This document shows, piece after piece, positions 1 to 9,786 of a stretch of 64,000 nucleotides of DNA. Origin of the DNA: Variovorax brevis. GTDB taxonomy: Bacteria; Pseudomonadota; Gammaproteobacteria; Burkholderiales; Burkholderiaceae_C. Location: NCBI RefSeq assembly GCF_030317105.1, contig NZ_JASZYG010000003.1, positions 744,001-808,000 on the forward strand. Reading direction: 5' to 3'. The notes beneath the pieces were generated by a model. It did no database searches. It was not told the origin of the DNA and was given only the letters and a program-made list of their open reading frames with translations. Positions within the stretch are counted from its first letter, which is position 1, and the number at the start of each line of letters is the position of its first letter. Made by a program: the position numbers and the translations under genes.

Positions 1-625
1 CGAACGCGATCACCTTGTCCGCGCCGCCGGCCATGTTGCCGGCGAACATGGCCAGCACGGCCAGGCCGAGCACCAGGATGATCATCTGGATGAAGTCGGT
101 CACCGCCACCGACCACATGCCGCCAAACAGCGTGTACGCCAGGATCGACACCACCCCGATCACCATGCCCATCGACACGCTGATGGCGCCCGCCGACAGC
201 ACGTTGAACACCAGGCCCAGGGCCGTGACCTGCGCCGACACCCAGCCCAGGTAGCTCAGCATGATGATGAGCGAGCACGCCACCTCCACCGTGCGCCCGT
301 AGCGCTCACGGTAGTAGTCGCTGATGGTGAGCAGCGTCATGCGATAGAGCTTGCCCGCGAAGAAGAGGCCCACCAGGATCAGGCAGGTTCCCGCGCCGAA
401 CGGATCCTCGATGACGCCGTGCAGCCCCCCGTCGATGAACTTGGCCGGAATGCCCAGCACCGTTTCCGAGCCGAACCAGGTGGCGAAGGTCGTCGTGACG
501 ATCATGTAGAGCGGCAAATGGCGCCCGGCGATGGCGAAGTCCGTTGTGTTTTTCACCCGGCGGGCGGCGTAGAGGCCGATCGCGATGGTGACCAGCAAAT
601 AGACGATGACCAAAGTCAGCAGCAC
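1..625 (-). CDS. Sodium:solute symporter family protein, N-terminal part (cut by window edge)
   Basis: The minus strand reads from a GTG at 625 to the window edge with no stop, giving 208 residues of a membrane protein. A GAGGAG ribosome binding site lies just upstream of the GTG. The first residues form a hydrophobic helix, followed by a segment with GRHLP, TTFATWFGSETVLGIPA and SDYYRERYGR, which are typical of SSS-family Na+/solute symporters (PutP/PanF/ActP type). Such proteins sit in the inner membrane and import organic substrates with Na+. The substrate cannot be told from this part. It lies 33 bp downstream of ubiB on the same strand, but no functional link is evident. Confidence 0.88.
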   Translation of the reverse strand, partial: MLLTLVIVYLLVTIAIGLYAARRVKNTTDFAIAGRHLPLYMIVTTTFATWFGSETVLGIPAKFIDGGLHGVIEDPFGAGTCLILVGLFFAGKLYRMTLLTISDYYRERYGRTVEVACSLIIMLSYLGWVSAQVTALGLVFNVLSAGAISVSMGMVIGVVSILAYTLFGGMWSVAVTDFIQMIILVLGLAVLAMFAGNMAGGADKVIAF

Positions 626-658
626 GAAAAATCTCCTCTTTTCACTTCTGGGCGGGTA

Positions 659-2227
659 CTAGAACAACACGCGCACACGAACGAGCACCTGCATCACGAT
701 CAGTCCCAATACAAATCCTATGCCACCGTAGATGATGGCCTGTAGCAGCTTGTTGGTGCGCTTTTGAGCCGCCAGCAATTCCACCAGTTCCTTCCGGTGG
801 TCGGCCGGCCGGTGTTCCAGGTAGTCGTGCAGCAACCTCGGCAGTTGGGGCAGCAGCTTGGCAAAGCGCGGCGCCTCGGCACGCAGTTGCTCCAGCAGCT
901 TGCGCGGCCCCAACTGGTCGACCATCCACTTTTCCAGGAAGGGCTTCGCGGTCGCCCACAGGTCGAGATCGGGATCGAGCTGGCGCCCCAAACCCTCGAT
1001 GTTGAGAAGGGTTTTCTGCAGCAACACGAGCTGCGGCTGGATCTCGACCTGGAAGCGGCGCGAGGTCTGGAAGAGGCGCATCAGCACCATGCCCAGCGAG
1101 ATCTCCTTGAGCGGCCGGTCGAAGTACGGTTCGCACACCGTGCGAATGGCGGCTTCCAGCTCGTCGATGCGCGTGCCCACCGGCACCCAGCCGCTTTCCA
1201 GGTGAAGTTCGGCCACGCGCTTGTAGTCGCGGCGGAAAAACGCCGCGAAGTTCTGCGCGAGATACTCCTTGTCGACCTCGGTGAGCGTGCCGATGATGCC
1301 GAAGTCCAGCGAGATGTAGCGCCCGAAAGTCGCTGGTGCGAGGCTGACCTGGATGTTGCCCGGGTGCATGTCGGCATGGAAGAAGCCGTCGCGAAACACC
1401 TGCGTGAAGAAGATCGTGACGCCGTCGCGGGCCAGCTTGGGAATGTCCACGCCGGCCGCGCGCAGGCGGTCGAGCTGGGCAATGGGCACGCCGATCATGC
1501 GTTCCATCACGATGACCTCGGGGTGGCAGAAGTCCCAGATCATTTCCGGGATCATCACCAGGTTGAGCTGGCTCATGTTGCGGCGCAGCTGCGCAGCGTT
1601 GGCTGCCTCGCGCACCAGGTCCAGCTCGTCGTGCAGGTACTTGTCGAACTCGGCGACCACCTCGCGCGGCTTCAGCCGCTTGCCGTCGGCCGACAGGTTC
1701 TCGATCCAGCCGGCCATCATGGCCATGAGCGCCAGGTCTTTCTCGATGACGTTGCGCATGCCGGGGCGCAGCACCTTGACCGCGACGTCGCGCAGTACAC
1801 CGTTGGGCATGCGCATGGTCGCGAAGTGCACCTGCGCGATCGAGGCACTGGCGATGGGCACTTCGTCGAACTGCTCGAAGATCTCGCTCACCGGCCGATG
1901 GAAGGCCCGCTCGATGGTCGCCATGGCGACCGACGAATCGAAGGGCGGGACGCGATCCTGCAGCCAGGCCAGTTCGTCCGCCAGGTCGGCGGGCAACAGG
2001 TCGCGCCGGGTCGACAGCACCTGGCCGAACTTGACGAAGATCGGTCCCAGCCGCTCCAGCGCCTCGCGCAGGCGCTGCCCCCGTGGGGCGTCGAGCTTGC
2101 GGCCGAACGAGACGATACGCGCCACCACGCGCAGCCACGGCTTCTGGAAACTGGTGAGAACGAGCTCGTCCAGGCCGAAGCGAAGCGCGACCAGGACAAT
2201 GAAGGCGCCGCGATAAAAGCGCCTCAT
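659..2227 (-). CDS. ubiB: Ubiquinone biosynthesis protein UbiB (ABC1/ADCK-type atypical kinase/ATPase)
   Basis: The 522-residue product matches UbiB in length and order of parts: an N-terminal amphipathic region, the ABC1 kinase-like core with [14 protein letters not shown] (the KxGQ motif), [14 protein letters not shown], a catalytic-loop region [11 protein letters not shown] and SLDFGIIG, and two hydrophobic C-terminal segments ending near residue 520. UbiB is needed for efficient coenzyme Q synthesis at the inner membrane and hydrolyses ATP rather than acting as a classical protein kinase. Its ATG overlaps the ubiJ stop as ATGA, so the two are translationally coupled. The A-rich nucleotide loop typical of the family replaces a normal P-loop. 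Confidence 0.95.
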   Translation of the reverse strand: MRRFYRGAFIVLVALRFGLDELVLTSFQKPWLRVVARIVSFGRKLDAPRGQRLREALERLGPIFVKFGQVLSTRRDLLPADLADELAWLQDRVPPFDSSVAMATIERAFHRPVSEIFEQFDEVPIASASIAQVHFATMRMPNGVLRDVAVKVLRPGMRNVIEKDLALMAMMAGWIENLSADGKRLKPREVVAEFDKYLHDELDLVREAANAAQLRRNMSQLNLVMIPEMIWDFCHPEVIVMERMIGVPIAQLDRLRAAGVDIPKLARDGVTIFFTQVFRDGFFHADMHPGNIQVSLAPATFGRYISLDFGIIGTLTEVDKEYLAQNFAAFFRRDYKRVAELHLESGWVPVGTRIDELEAAIRTVCEPYFDRPLKEISLGMVLMRLFQTSRRFQVEIQPQLVLLQKTLLNIEGLGRQLDPDLDLWATAKPFLEKWMVDQLGPRKLLEQLRAEAPRFAKLLPQLPRLLHDYLEHRPADHRKELVELLAAQKRTNKLLQAIIYGGIGFVLGLIVMQVLVRVRVLF

Positions 2228-2772
2228 TCGGACTTGGCCGGACCGGAGCGGGCCGCCTTGTCGATGAACTGCCGCAGCGCGCCGACCACCTTGCGCGCAC
2301 CGTTGCCGATGGCGTGGGCGGGCACGTCACCGATCAGGCGGGCCAGGTCGTCCTCCACATCCCAGCGTACGTGGTCGACCAGCCAGTTCACCTCGGCGGC
2401 GAGCTGCACGTCGCCGACGATCTGCACCGATGGCTTGTCGCCGCGAAGCGTGGCCTGGGCCAGTCCGAAAGGGGACTCCTCGGTGACGGTCAGGGTGAGA
2501 TCAGGGCTGGCGTTTTCCGGCGCAAGGTCCAGGAGGCCGGCCGGCGTGGCGATGACGCGAACCACGATGAAGCGCCACTTGACTTCGACCACCCGCCCCT
2601 GCTGGCGCATGAGGCGCTGCTGCGCCTCGGGCTCCTGCTGCAAGACATGGTTGATGAAGAGCACCGCGCGGTGCTGGATCTCGTGAATCGCCCAGGCTGG
2701 CGGCTGCAGCCGAGACCCGATCTTGTTGAACAGGTCGTCTAGAAAAGCAAATGGGGACGATGGTGTAGCCAT
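2224..2772 (-). CDS. ubiJ: Ubiquinone biosynthesis accessory factor UbiJ (SCP2-like lipid-binding domain)
   Basis: The 182-residue protein lies directly before ubiB and overlaps it by four bases. It has the small sterol-carrier-like (SCP2) fold region in its first 110 residues, with the sequence [11 protein letters not shown] and the strand-rich segment around [12 protein letters not shown], and a C-terminal helical region containing [17 protein letters not shown]. UbiJ binds lipid and organises the soluble Ubi complex in aerobic coenzyme Q synthesis. The start at 2772 (MATPSSP) was chosen because a longer reading to 2832 would add a 20-residue tail and run through an apparent promoter. Confidence 0.9.
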   Translation of the reverse strand: MATPSSPFAFLDDLFNKIGSRLQPPAWAIHEIQHRAVLFINHVLQQEPEAQQRLMRQQGRVVEVKWRFIVVRVIATPAGLLDLAPENASPDLTLTVTEESPFGLAQATLRGDKPSVQIVGDVQLAAEVNWLVDHVRWDVEDDLARLIGDVPAHAIGNGARKVVGALRQFIDKAARSGPAKSE

Positions 2773-2778
2773 GTCCCC

Positions 2779-2805
2779 ATTATCCTGCGCGCCGGCACCT
2801 GTCAA
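2779..2805 (-). promoter_or_regulatory. Predicted ubiJ-ubiB promoter
   Basis: On the minus strand TTGACA (2805-2800) and GATAAT (2784-2779) are separated by 15 bp. The -10 hexamer ends six bases before the ubiJ ATG, so transcription should begin at or next to the start codon. The perfect -35 supports a real promoter; the spacer is a little short. Confidence 0.5.
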
Positions 2806-2894
2806 ACCCCGGTCGCCCCCGAACGCCTGCACTTTGCCGTCGGGCGAGGCGAGCGTGTGCGGCGGCGCGGGCCGACGAATGCCTTCTGCTTAAC

Positions 2895-3938
2895 TTACTG
2901 CAAGGCCTGCACCCCAGCCACCAGCCAGCCGCTGGTGCCGTTGACCGGCTTCGTCATGTTCCACACTTCGCGGAAGGGGCTCGGGCCGGCCGACACGTCT
3001 TCGCGGATCATTCCGGAGAACTCCACGCTGGCCATGTAGGCATCAGGCAACTCCTCGATGCCCAGCAGCTTGGCGTCGAGCATGACCACGTCGGTCTTGT
3101 TCGGCTGGCCGCCCGTATGGCTTTCGCGCTCCGCCAGCTGGTTGCGGATTTCACCCACCATGCCGTCGGTCATCATGGTGCGCAGCATGCTGATGTCGTT
3201 GCGGTCCCAGGCGTCTTGCAGCGTCACGAAGTTGCGCTTCGCCGCGACCAGGAAGCCGTCCGCGTCGAAGCCGGCGGGAATCCCCCAGCTTTGCGAGCCG
3301 GCCAGGGCCGAGCCGATCATGCTGCCGCCCGCCAATGCCGCCGATCCGTGCACTTGCGTGGGCGCAGCGTCTGCCGGTGATGCGTCGAACGCAGCCGTAT
3401 TGCGCTCCCACGGCCGGGCCGAGGCGTCGTTGCCGACGTTGTTGGGGCTGTACTGCACAGGCGCCGTTGCCGTGGCGGGGCTGCCTGCGCCGGCGCCTTC
3501 GAACGCGAACGCACCCTGACGGTTGGCGCCAGCAGGACGCGAACGCGACTTGAACATGCGCCACGCCGCAAAGGCCACGAGCGCCACCAGTGCGATCAGC
3601 AAGATGTTGCCGAAGGCAGCACCCAAGCCCAGCGAATGCGCGAGCCAAGCCAGGCCAAGGCCTGCCGCGAGGCCGCCCAGCATGGCGCCCCACGGACGCT
3701 TCGGCGCGGCCGCGGGCGTAGCGGCGCCTGGCTTGGCGGCAGCAGCGGGCGTGGCCGCCGCAGCCGGCGCGGCGTTGGTTGCGTTATTGGCGGGTGTCGA
3801 GGGCGCCGCGGACTCACGTTGCGTCACGTTGTTCGACTGGCGGCCCATCGACTTGCCGCCTCCAAGGCGAGCGGCGTCGGCATTGATGCTGACCAGAGCA
3901 ACAGCGCAGACCAACAAAAACGGCAGTATCTTTTTCAT
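2895..3938 (-). CDS. Tim44-like domain membrane protein
   Basis: The 347-residue protein begins with a signal peptide (about residues 1-22, ending INADA), followed by an Ala/Pro/Thr/Asn-rich low-complexity linker to about residue 82. Two hydrophobic segments follow around residues 86-105 and 110-130. The C-terminal 130 residues, containing LQDAWDRNDISMLRTMMTD and VWNMTKPVNG, resemble the Tim44/MBA1-like NTF2-type fold seen in bacterial Tim44-domain proteins. Bacterial members are inner-membrane proteins of unclear function. It lies on the same strand between ubiE (32 bp) and ubiJ, so it may be co-transcribed with the ubiquinone genes. No enzyme motif is visible. Confidence 0.85.
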   Translation of the reverse strand: MKKILPFLLVCAVALVSINADAARLGGGKSMGRQSNNVTQRESAAPSTPANNATNAAPAAAATPAAAAKPGAATPAAAPKRPWGAMLGGLAAGLGLAWLAHSLGLGAAFGNILLIALVALVAFAAWRMFKSRSRPAGANRQGAFAFEGAGAGSPATATAPVQYSPNNVGNDASARPWERNTAAFDASPADAAPTQVHGSAALAGGSMIGSALAGSQSWGIPAGFDADGFLVAAKRNFVTLQDAWDRNDISMLRTMMTDGMVGEIRNQLAERESHTGGQPNKTDVVMLDAKLLGIEELPDAYMASVEFSGMIREDVSAGPSPFREVWNMTKPVNGTSGWLVAGVQALQ

Positions 3939-3970
3939 GGCGTCTCCTCTTTCGAACTGAATAAACTACT

Positions 3971-4702
3971 TCAACACTTGATTCCAACATGCAAGGCGAC
4001 CACGCCCCCCGTCATGTTGTGATAGTCCACGTGACCGAAACCGCCCTCTTTCATGAGGGTCTTGAGTTCTTCCTGTGCGGGATGCATGCGGATGGACTCG
4101 GCCAGATAGCGATAGCTCGCGTCATCGCCCGCCACCACCTTGCCCAGGCGCGGCAGCACCTGGAACGAATACCAGTCGTAAACCTTGGCCAAGGGCTTGG
4201 CCACCTTGGAGAACTCCAGCACCAGCAGCTTGCCGCCTGGCTTGAGCACGCGATTCATTTCCTTGAGCGCCAAGTCCTTGTGCGTCATGTTGCGCAGGCC
4301 GAAAGCGACCGTCACCACATCGAAGTGCCCGTCGGGAAACGGCAGCTTTTCGGCGTCGCACACCAGCGTGGGCAAGGCCACGCCTGCGTCGATGAGGCGA
4401 TCGCGACCCGTGCGCAACATGGCCTCGTTGATGTCGGTGTGCACCACCTGGCCTGATTCGCCGACCTTGCGGGCAAAGGCCAGAGCAAGGTCGCCGGTGC
4501 CGCCGGCGATGTCGAGCACGCGCGAGCCTTCGCGGACATTGGCCACCATCACGGTGTAGGCCTTCCATGCGCGGTGCAGCCCCATCGACATGAGGTCGTT
4601 CATGATGTCGTAACGAGAGGCCACGGAGTCGAAGACCCCGCGCACGCGACTGGCCTTCTCTGACTCGTCGACCTTCTCGAAACCGAAATGCGTTTGGCTC
4701 AT
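3971..4702 (-). CDS. ubiE: UbiE methyltransferase (C-methylation step of ubiquinone/menaquinone synthesis)
   Basis: The 243-residue product begins [11 protein letters not shown] and carries the class I SAM-binding motif [12 protein letters not shown] (near residues 64-75), VTVAFGLRN and the Ubi/COQ5-specific [14 protein letters not shown]. UbiE C-methylates the demethylated benzoquinol (and demethylmenaquinol where present) using SAM. An upstream in-frame ATG at 4711 would add MTR; the 4702 start gives the usual family N-terminus. It is the first gene of a same-strand run ubiE, Tim44-like, ubiJ, ubiB, so the block is dedicated mostly to coenzyme Q. Confidence 0.96.
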   Translation of the reverse strand: MSQTHFGFEKVDESEKASRVRGVFDSVASRYDIMNDLMSMGLHRAWKAYTVMVANVREGSRVLDIAGGTGDLALAFARKVGESGQVVHTDINEAMLRTGRDRLIDAGVALPTLVCDAEKLPFPDGHFDVVTVAFGLRNMTHKDLALKEMNRVLKPGGKLLVLEFSKVAKPLAKVYDWYSFQVLPRLGKVVAGDDASYRYLAESIRMHPAQEELKTLMKEGGFGHVDYHNMTGGVVALHVGIKC

Positions 4703-4780
4703 GCGTGTCATGTTAGGACGTTGGCGTTCATATCAAGCGGACGACCCCGCCAGCGCGACGGTCATTTGTCGCGCTTCTCC

Positions 4781-4842
4781 AAAAAAGAACACGGCCGCAA
4801 GGGGCGGCCGGCCTGGGGTTGTTGCTAGCTTTTGGATAGCAA
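4781..4842 (-). terminator. Terminator after the DUF971 gene, with a second small hairpin
   Basis: On the minus strand a GGCCGC/GCGGCC stem (4809-4804 with 4798-4793, 5-base loop) is followed by GTGTTC and six Ts (4786-4781), a good intrinsic terminator. A second inverted repeat, TTGCTA/TAGCAA (4822-4827 with 4837-4842), sits between it and the DUF971 stop. Confidence 0.7.
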
Positions 4843-4858
4843 TGCGAGGTGGCGCAAT

Positions 4859-5272
4859 TCAATGGCTTCCGCAGGCATGGCCGCCCTTTTCGACCATCGG
4901 CGCATCGCGATCGACACCGGCTGCGGCAAGGCGGGCCTCGTACTGGCTCCACAGTTCGGCCTGCTTGGCGCCCAGTTCATAAAGCAGGTCCCACGAGTAG
5001 ATGCCCGTGTCGTGGCCGTCGCTGAAGCGTGGCTGCACGGCATAGTTGCCCACCGGTTGAAGGTCAACGAGCTCGACGTCGCGCTTGCCGGTCTGCAGGA
5101 TCTCCTGGCCCGGCCCGTGGCCCTGCACCTCGGCCGAAGGCGAATAGATGCGCATCAGCTCGAAAGGAATCCTGAAGGTCGCCCCGTCGGAGAAGCCCAC
5201 TTCCAGCACGCGCGACTGGCCATGCACGGTGATCGATTGCGGCGTCGGCGCGCCAGCTTGCAAACCTGCCAT
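4859..5272 (-). CDS. DUF971 domain protein (gamma-butyrobetaine hydroxylase N-terminal-like)
   Basis: The 137-residue protein starts [11 protein letters not shown] and consists of a single DUF971 domain: a short strand 'SRVLEVGFSDG', the 'FRIPFELMRIYSPSAEVQGHG' segment and the conserved 'VGNYAVQPRFSDGHDTGIYSWDLL' block. In eukaryotes this fold is the N-terminal domain of gamma-butyrobetaine hydroxylase; in bacteria it occurs alone, and some relatives are linked to Fe-S cluster handling (ApbC/Mrp neighbours). The typical metal-binding Cys are not obvious here. Its ATG shares one base with the stop of the upstream HIT gene (TGATG), so translation is coupled. Function unproven. Confidence 0.85.
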   Translation of the reverse strand: MAGLQAGAPTPQSITVHGQSRVLEVGFSDGATFRIPFELMRIYSPSAEVQGHGPGQEILQTGKRDVELVDLQPVGNYAVQPRFSDGHDTGIYSWDLLYELGAKQAELWSQYEARLAAAGVDRDAPMVEKGGHACGSH

Positions 5273-5721
5273 CAGAAACCTCCAGCGCCCAGGCGCTCGA
5301 CCATCATTTGTTCCATGGCGGCCAACTTGCCGGCCACGACCGCTTCGCGATCCGTCGCGCGTTCGCGCTGCGCCGTCGTCCACACAGGGCCCGGAAAGTG
5401 GCTGTCCCATTCAAAGCGCGCAATGACGTGCCAATGCAAATGCGGCACGACGTTTCCCAGCGTCGCGAGGTTGACCTTGGTGGGCGCCAGCGCCTCGCGC
5501 AGGCATTCCTCGATCAGGTTCACGGCGTCCATGCAAAGAATGCGATCGTCGCGCGACAGCTTCGAGAACTCGGTGACGTGGTCACGCCACACGAGGCGGT
5601 AGAACGCCGGGAAGCCAGCCTCGGCGGCACGGATCACGCGAAAGCGCGCCGCCTCGAAAATGAGCTTGCCACCCGTGTCTTCACAAAGCGGGCAGCCCGC
5701 CACACGCGCCATCGTCGTCAT
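5272..5721 (-). CDS. HIT family nucleotide-binding protein
   Basis: The 149-residue protein (146 if translation begins at [10 protein letters not shown], 5712) has the histidine-triad signature HLHWHVI near residue 95-101 in the form HxHxHxx, with Cys pairs near the N-terminus (CPLCED) that resemble zinc-binding positions of some HIT proteins. HIT proteins hydrolyse or transfer nucleotidyl groups (for example AMP-lysine or dinucleoside polyphosphates). Its ATG overlaps the upstream oxidoreductase stop (ATGA) and its stop overlaps the DUF971 ATG, so three genes form one tightly packed operon. The specific substrate cannot be assigned. Confidence 0.9.
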   Translation of the reverse strand: MTTMARVAGCPLCEDTGGKLIFEAARFRVIRAAEAGFPAFYRLVWRDHVTEFSKLSRDDRILCMDAVNLIEECLREALAPTKVNLATLGNVVPHLHWHVIARFEWDSHFPGPVWTTAQRERATDREAVVAGKLAAMEQMMVERLGAGGF

Positions 5722-8700
5722 ACCAGCACCCGTTCAATGCCACCCTGGTTGGCCGAAGCCACATATTGCGGCAGCCAGTCTTCACCCAGAATGAGGCGGG
5801 CCATCTCGACCACGATGTAGTCGGCTTCGAGCAGACCGTTGTTCAGGTCGTTGCCATAGCGGCTCAGGCCCTGCAGGCAGCTCGGGCAGCTGGTGAGGAT
5901 CTTCACGTTGTCCTTTTCGCCGACCTTGCCGCTTTCGCGCAGCGAGGCCTCGCCCTTGCGCAGCTCTTCTTCCTTGCGGAAACGGATCTGCGTGGAGATG
6001 TCGGGCCGCGTCACGCCGAGCGTGCCGGATTCGCCGCAGCAGCGGTCGTTCTTCTGCACGTTGCTGCCGACCAGCGCCTTGACGGTCTTCATCGGGTCCT
6101 GCAGCTTCATCGGGCTGTGGCAGGGGTCGTGGTACAGATAGCCGCCGTTGCCCGCGTCGCCCAGCGTGATGCCCTTTTCCAGCAGGTACTCGTGGATGTC
6201 GATGATGCGACAGCCCGGAAAGATCTTGTCGAACTGATAGCCCTGCAACTGGTCGTAGCAGGTGCCGCAGCTCACCACCACCGTCTTGATGTCGAGGTAG
6301 TTGAGCGTGTTGGCGACGCGATGGAAGAGCACGCGGTTGTCCGTGATCATCTTCTCGGCCTTGTCGAACTGGCCGCTGCCGCGTTGCGGATAGCCGCAGC
6401 ACAGGTAGCCCGGTGGCAGCACCGTCTGCACGCCGGCGTGCCACAGCATCGCCTGCGTCGCCAAGCCGACTTGCGAGAACAGGCGCTCGGAGCCGCAACC
6501 CGGGAAGTAGAAGACGGCTTCGGTCTCGGCCGTCGTCTGCTTCGGATTGCGGATGATCGGAACGTAGTTCGCGTCCTCGATGTCGAGCAGCGCTCGCGCG
6601 GTCTTCTTGGGCAGGCCGCCCGGCATCTTCTTGTTGATGAAGTGGATGACCTGTTCCTTGACCGGCGCCGGGCCGAGCGTGGCCGGCGGCGCCGAGGTCT
6701 GCTTCTTCGCGACGCGGCGCAGCAGGTCATTGGCCATGCGCTGCGCCTTGAAGCCGATGTCCACCATGCCCACGCGCATCGCCTTGATGGTCTGCGGGTT
6801 GGTGGCGTTCAGGAAGAACATCGCTGCGGCGTTGCCCGGGCGGAAGCTCTTCTGGCCCATCTTGCGCAGCAGGTTGCGCATGTTCATCGACACGTCGCCG
6901 AAGTCGATCTTGACGGGACACGGGCTCAGGCACTTGTGGCAGACCGTGCAGTGGTCGGCCACGTCCTCGAACTCTTCCCAGTGCTTGATGCTGATGCCGC
7001 GGCGCGTCTGTTCTTCATACAGGAAGGCTTCCACCAGCAGCGAGGTCGCGAGGATCTTGTTGCGAGGCGAATAGAGCAGGTTGGCACGCGGCACGTGCGT
7101 GGCGCACACCGGCTTGCACTTGCCGCAGCGCAGGCAGTCCTTGACGCTGTCGGCAATGGCGCCGATGTCGCTCTGCTGCATGATGAGCGACTCGTGGCCC
7201 ATGAGGCCGAAGCTGGGGGTGTAGGCGTTGGTGAGATCGGCGTGGATCAACGCGCCCTCACCCCGGCCCTCTCCCGCACGCGGGAGAGGGAGTGGATTGC
7301 CGCCCTCCGCCGCCATCGGGAGGGGGAGCGAATCGCCCCCTCTCCCGCTCGCGGGAGAGGGTTGGGGTGAGGGGCTGCGCAGCAGCTTCCCCTTGTTGAA
7401 CCGCCCCTCAGGATCCACCCGCCCCTTGTAATCCATGAACGGCTGCAATTCCTCGTCCGTCAGGAACTCCAGCTTCGTGATCCCGATGCCATGCTCCCCG
7501 GAGATCACCCCATCCAGACTGCGTGCCAGCACCATGATCCGCGCCACGGCCGCATGCGCCGTCTGCAGCATCTCGTAGTTGTCGCTGTTGACCGGAATAT
7601 TGGTGTGCACATTGCCGTCGCCCGCGTGCATGTGCAGCGCCACCCACACGCGCCCCTTGAGCACCTGCTGGTGAATCGCATTGCACTCCGCCAGGATGGG
7701 CGTGAACTCCGCACCGGTGAAGATCTGCTGCAGCGGCGCACGAATCTGCGTCTTCCAGCTCGCGCGCAGCGAATGGTCTTGCAGTTGCGGGAACAGCGCG
7801 TCGATGTCGCGCAGCCAGCCGGCCCACAGGGCGCGCACTTCCTGCACCAGCGCAATGGCTTGCCCCACGCGGTCTTCCAGCAACTCCGCCGAAGGAATGT
7901 CGTTGGCGTCGTCCGTCTTGCCCAGCGGCAAATTGCCGCGCGCAAAGAACTCCTCCAGCGCATCGCACAGCGCCAGCTTGTTCTGCAGGCTCAGTTCAAT
8001 GTTGATGCGCTCGATGCCGTCGGTGTACTCGGCCATTCGCGGCAGCGGAATCACCACGTCTTCGTTGATCTTGAAGGCGTTGGTGTGGCGGCTGATGGCC
8101 GCTGTGCGCTTGCGGTCGAGCCAGAACTTCTTGCGCGCTTCGGGGCTGATGGCAATGAAGCCCTCACCCATCCGCGAGTTGGCGATGCGCACCACTTCCG
8201 AAGTGGCACGCGCCACGTCGTCGGCGTTGTCGCCGGCGATGTCGCCGAACAGCACCATCTTGGGCAAGCCGCCGTGCTTCTTTGACTTGGTCGCGTAGCC
8301 CACCGCCTTCAGGTAGCGGTCGTCCAGATGCTCCAGACCGGCCAGCAACACGCCCGAGCGCTTCTGCTCGGCGAACATGAAGTCCTTGATCTCGACGATG
8401 CTCGGCACCGCGTCCTTGGCGTTGCCGAAAAATTCGAGACATACCGTGCGCGTATGCGCCGGCATGCGGTGCACGACCCAGCGGCAGCTGGTGATGAGGC
8501 CGTCGCAGCCCTCCTTCTGGATACCCGGCAGGCCCGAGAGGAACTTGTCGGTCACGTCCTTGCCCAAGCCCTCCTTGCGGAAGGTCTTGCCAGCAATCTC
8601 GAGGCGCTCGGTGCGCAGCTTCGTCTTGCCGTCGGCCGCGAAGTACTGCAGGTCGAACACCGCGCTTTCGGCGTCGTGGATCTTGCCGAGGTTGTGGCCG

Positions 8701-9701
8701 ACACGTGTGACCTCGAGCCACTCCGCCTGAGGCGTGACCATGCGCCAAGAGGCAAGGTTGTCCAGCGCCGTGCCCCAGAGCACCGCCTTCTTGCCGCCTG
8801 CGTTCATGGCGACGTTCCCGCCAACGCAAGAAGCTTCGGCCGAAGTCGGATCGACCGCGAAAACGAACCCAGCCCGCTCCGCCGCATCCGCCACGCGCTG
8901 CGTCACCACGCCCGCTTCCGTCCAGATCGTCGGCACTTGGGCTTCGAGGCCCGGCAGCGAGCGCATCTCGACCTCGGTCATCGCTTCGAGCTTTTCGGTG
9001 TTGATGACCGCGCTGTTCCACGTCAGCGGGATCGCGCCGCCCGTGTAGCCGGTGCCGCCGCCCCGCGGAATGATGGTCAGGCCCAGTTCGATGCAGCTTT
9101 TGACCAGTTCGGCCATCTCGGCCTCGGTGTCGGGCGTGAGCACGACGAAGGGATATTCGACGCGCCAGTCGGTGGCATCCGTCACGTGCGACACGCGCGA
9201 AAGCCCGTCGAACTTGATGTTGTCCTTGGCCGTGACGCGCCGCAGCGCCCGGGTCGCCTTGCGCCGCAATGCGGCCACGTCGCGGAACATGACGTCGAAG
9301 GAGCCGATGGCCTGCGAGACCAGCCCAACCAGTTCGCCCACCAGGCCGTCGCGCTGCGCGTCGGCATCGGGCGTGCGGCGTTTCTGGACTTCCTTCAGGC
9401 GGTGTTCCAGCGCCTCGACCAACTGGATACGCCGGCGCGGGTTGTCCAGCAGGTCGTCCACCAGGTAGGGATTGCGCTGCACGACCCAGATGTCGCCAAG
9501 CACTTCGTAAAGCATGCGGGCCGAGCGGCCGGTGCGGCGCTCGCTGCGGAGCACTTGCAGCAGTTCCCAGCCGCGTGCGCCCAGCAGGCGGATCACGATC
9601 TCGCGGTCGGAGAAGCTGGTGTAGTTGTACGGGATCTCGCGAAGTCGCGCGGGCTCTGCGGCCTGCGACAACAACGCCGTCAACGCGGTCGGAGCATTCA
9701 T
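5718..9701 (-). CDS. DUF3683 FAD-linked oxidase / Fe-S (CCG-domain) fusion oxidoreductase
   Basis: This 1327-residue protein fuses four parts: an N-terminal DUF3683 region (about residues 1-170), a PCMH-type FAD-binding domain with [13 protein letters not shown], an FAD-oxidase C-terminal domain ending in [14 protein letters not shown], and a GlcF-like half with two 4Fe-4S motifs ([11 protein letters not shown] near residue 853, [12 protein letters not shown] near 915) and two CCG domains (CCGYPQRG near 1100, CCGESG near 1222). The layout is that of D-lactate or 2-hydroxyacid dehydrogenases feeding electrons to the membrane chain; the substrate is unproven. The start at 9701 (MNAPTAL) is favoured over 9770. 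Residues 776-816, joining the FAD and Fe-S halves, are encoded by a palindromic repeat (7255-7373) that keeps the frame. Confidence 0.9.
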   Translation of the reverse strand: MNAPTALTALLSQAAEPARLREIPYNYTSFSDREIVIRLLGARGWELLQVLRSERRTGRSARMLYEVLGDIWVVQRNPYLVDDLLDNPRRRIQLVEALEHRLKEVQKRRTPDADAQRDGLVGELVGLVSQAIGSFDVMFRDVAALRRKATRALRRVTAKDNIKFDGLSRVSHVTDATDWRVEYPFVVLTPDTEAEMAELVKSCIELGLTIIPRGGGTGYTGGAIPLTWNSAVINTEKLEAMTEVEMRSLPGLEAQVPTIWTEAGVVTQRVADAAERAGFVFAVDPTSAEASCVGGNVAMNAGGKKAVLWGTALDNLASWRMVTPQAEWLEVTRVGHNLGKIHDAESAVFDLQYFAADGKTKLRTERLEIAGKTFRKEGLGKDVTDKFLSGLPGIQKEGCDGLITSCRWVVHRMPAHTRTVCLEFFGNAKDAVPSIVEIKDFMFAEQKRSGVLLAGLEHLDDRYLKAVGYATKSKKHGGLPKMVLFGDIAGDNADDVARATSEVVRIANSRMGEGFIAISPEARKKFWLDRKRTAAISRHTNAFKINEDVVIPLPRMAEYTDGIERINIELSLQNKLALCDALEEFFARGNLPLGKTDDANDIPSAELLEDRVGQAIALVQEVRALWAGWLRDIDALFPQLQDHSLRASWKTQIRAPLQQIFTGAEFTPILAECNAIHQQVLKGRVWVALHMHAGDGNVHTNIPVNSDNYEMLQTAHAAVARIMVLARSLDGVISGEHGIGITKLEFLTDEELQPFMDYKGRVDPEGRFNKGKLLRSPSPQPSPASGRGGDSLPLPMAAEGGNPLPLPRAGEGRGEGALIHADLTNAYTPSFGLMGHESLIMQQSDIGAIADSVKDCLRCGKCKPVCATHVPRANLLYSPRNKILATSLLVEAFLYEEQTRRGISIKHWEEFEDVADHCTVCHKCLSPCPVKIDFGDVSMNMRNLLRKMGQKSFRPGNAAAMFFLNATNPQTIKAMRVGMVDIGFKAQRMANDLLRRVAKKQTSAPPATLGPAPVKEQVIHFINKKMPGGLPKKTARALLDIEDANYVPIIRNPKQTTAETEAVFYFPGCGSERLFSQVGLATQAMLWHAGVQTVLPPGYLCCGYPQRGSGQFDKAEKMITDNRVLFHRVANTLNYLDIKTVVVSCGTCYDQLQGYQFDKIFPGCRIIDIHEYLLEKGITLGDAGNGGYLYHDPCHSPMKLQDPMKTVKALVGSNVQKNDRCCGESGTLGVTRPDISTQIRFRKEEELRKGEASLRESGKVGEKDNVKILTSCPSCLQGLSRYGNDLNNGLLEADYIVVEMARLILGEDWLPQYVASANQGGIERVLV
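7255..7373. repeat. Composite palindromic repeat inserted in a coding sequence
   Basis: The outer arms CCCTCACCCC (7255-7264) and GGGGTGAGGG (7364-7373) are perfect inverted repeats. Inside are two perfect hairpins, each CCCTCTCCCGC paired to GCGGGAGAGGG with a 2-base loop (7267-7290 and 7338-7361), and a third imperfect one, CCCTCC/GGAGGG (7303-7324). Repeats with this core are widespread in GC-rich proteobacterial intergenic DNA. Here the 119-bp unit is read through in the DUF3683 gene as a Pro/Ser/Gly-rich linker. Confidence 0.85.
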
Positions 9702-9786
9702 CGGGGATGGGCCTTGGCTGGGCACTGCGCGCCCACTTACCAGGGACTCGAATTTTAGGCCAGCGGTCAAGACCCCGCTGAAAAGG

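Noticed and set aside
764..2686. A plus-strand open frame of about 640 codons antisense to ubiB and ubiJ
   Set aside because: The sense strand carries clear UbiB and UbiJ; the antisense product is His/Arg-rich with no known motif.
5766..7370. A long plus-strand frame antisense to the DUF3683 gene
   Set aside because: Composition is typical of antisense to GC-rich coding DNA and no domain is seen.
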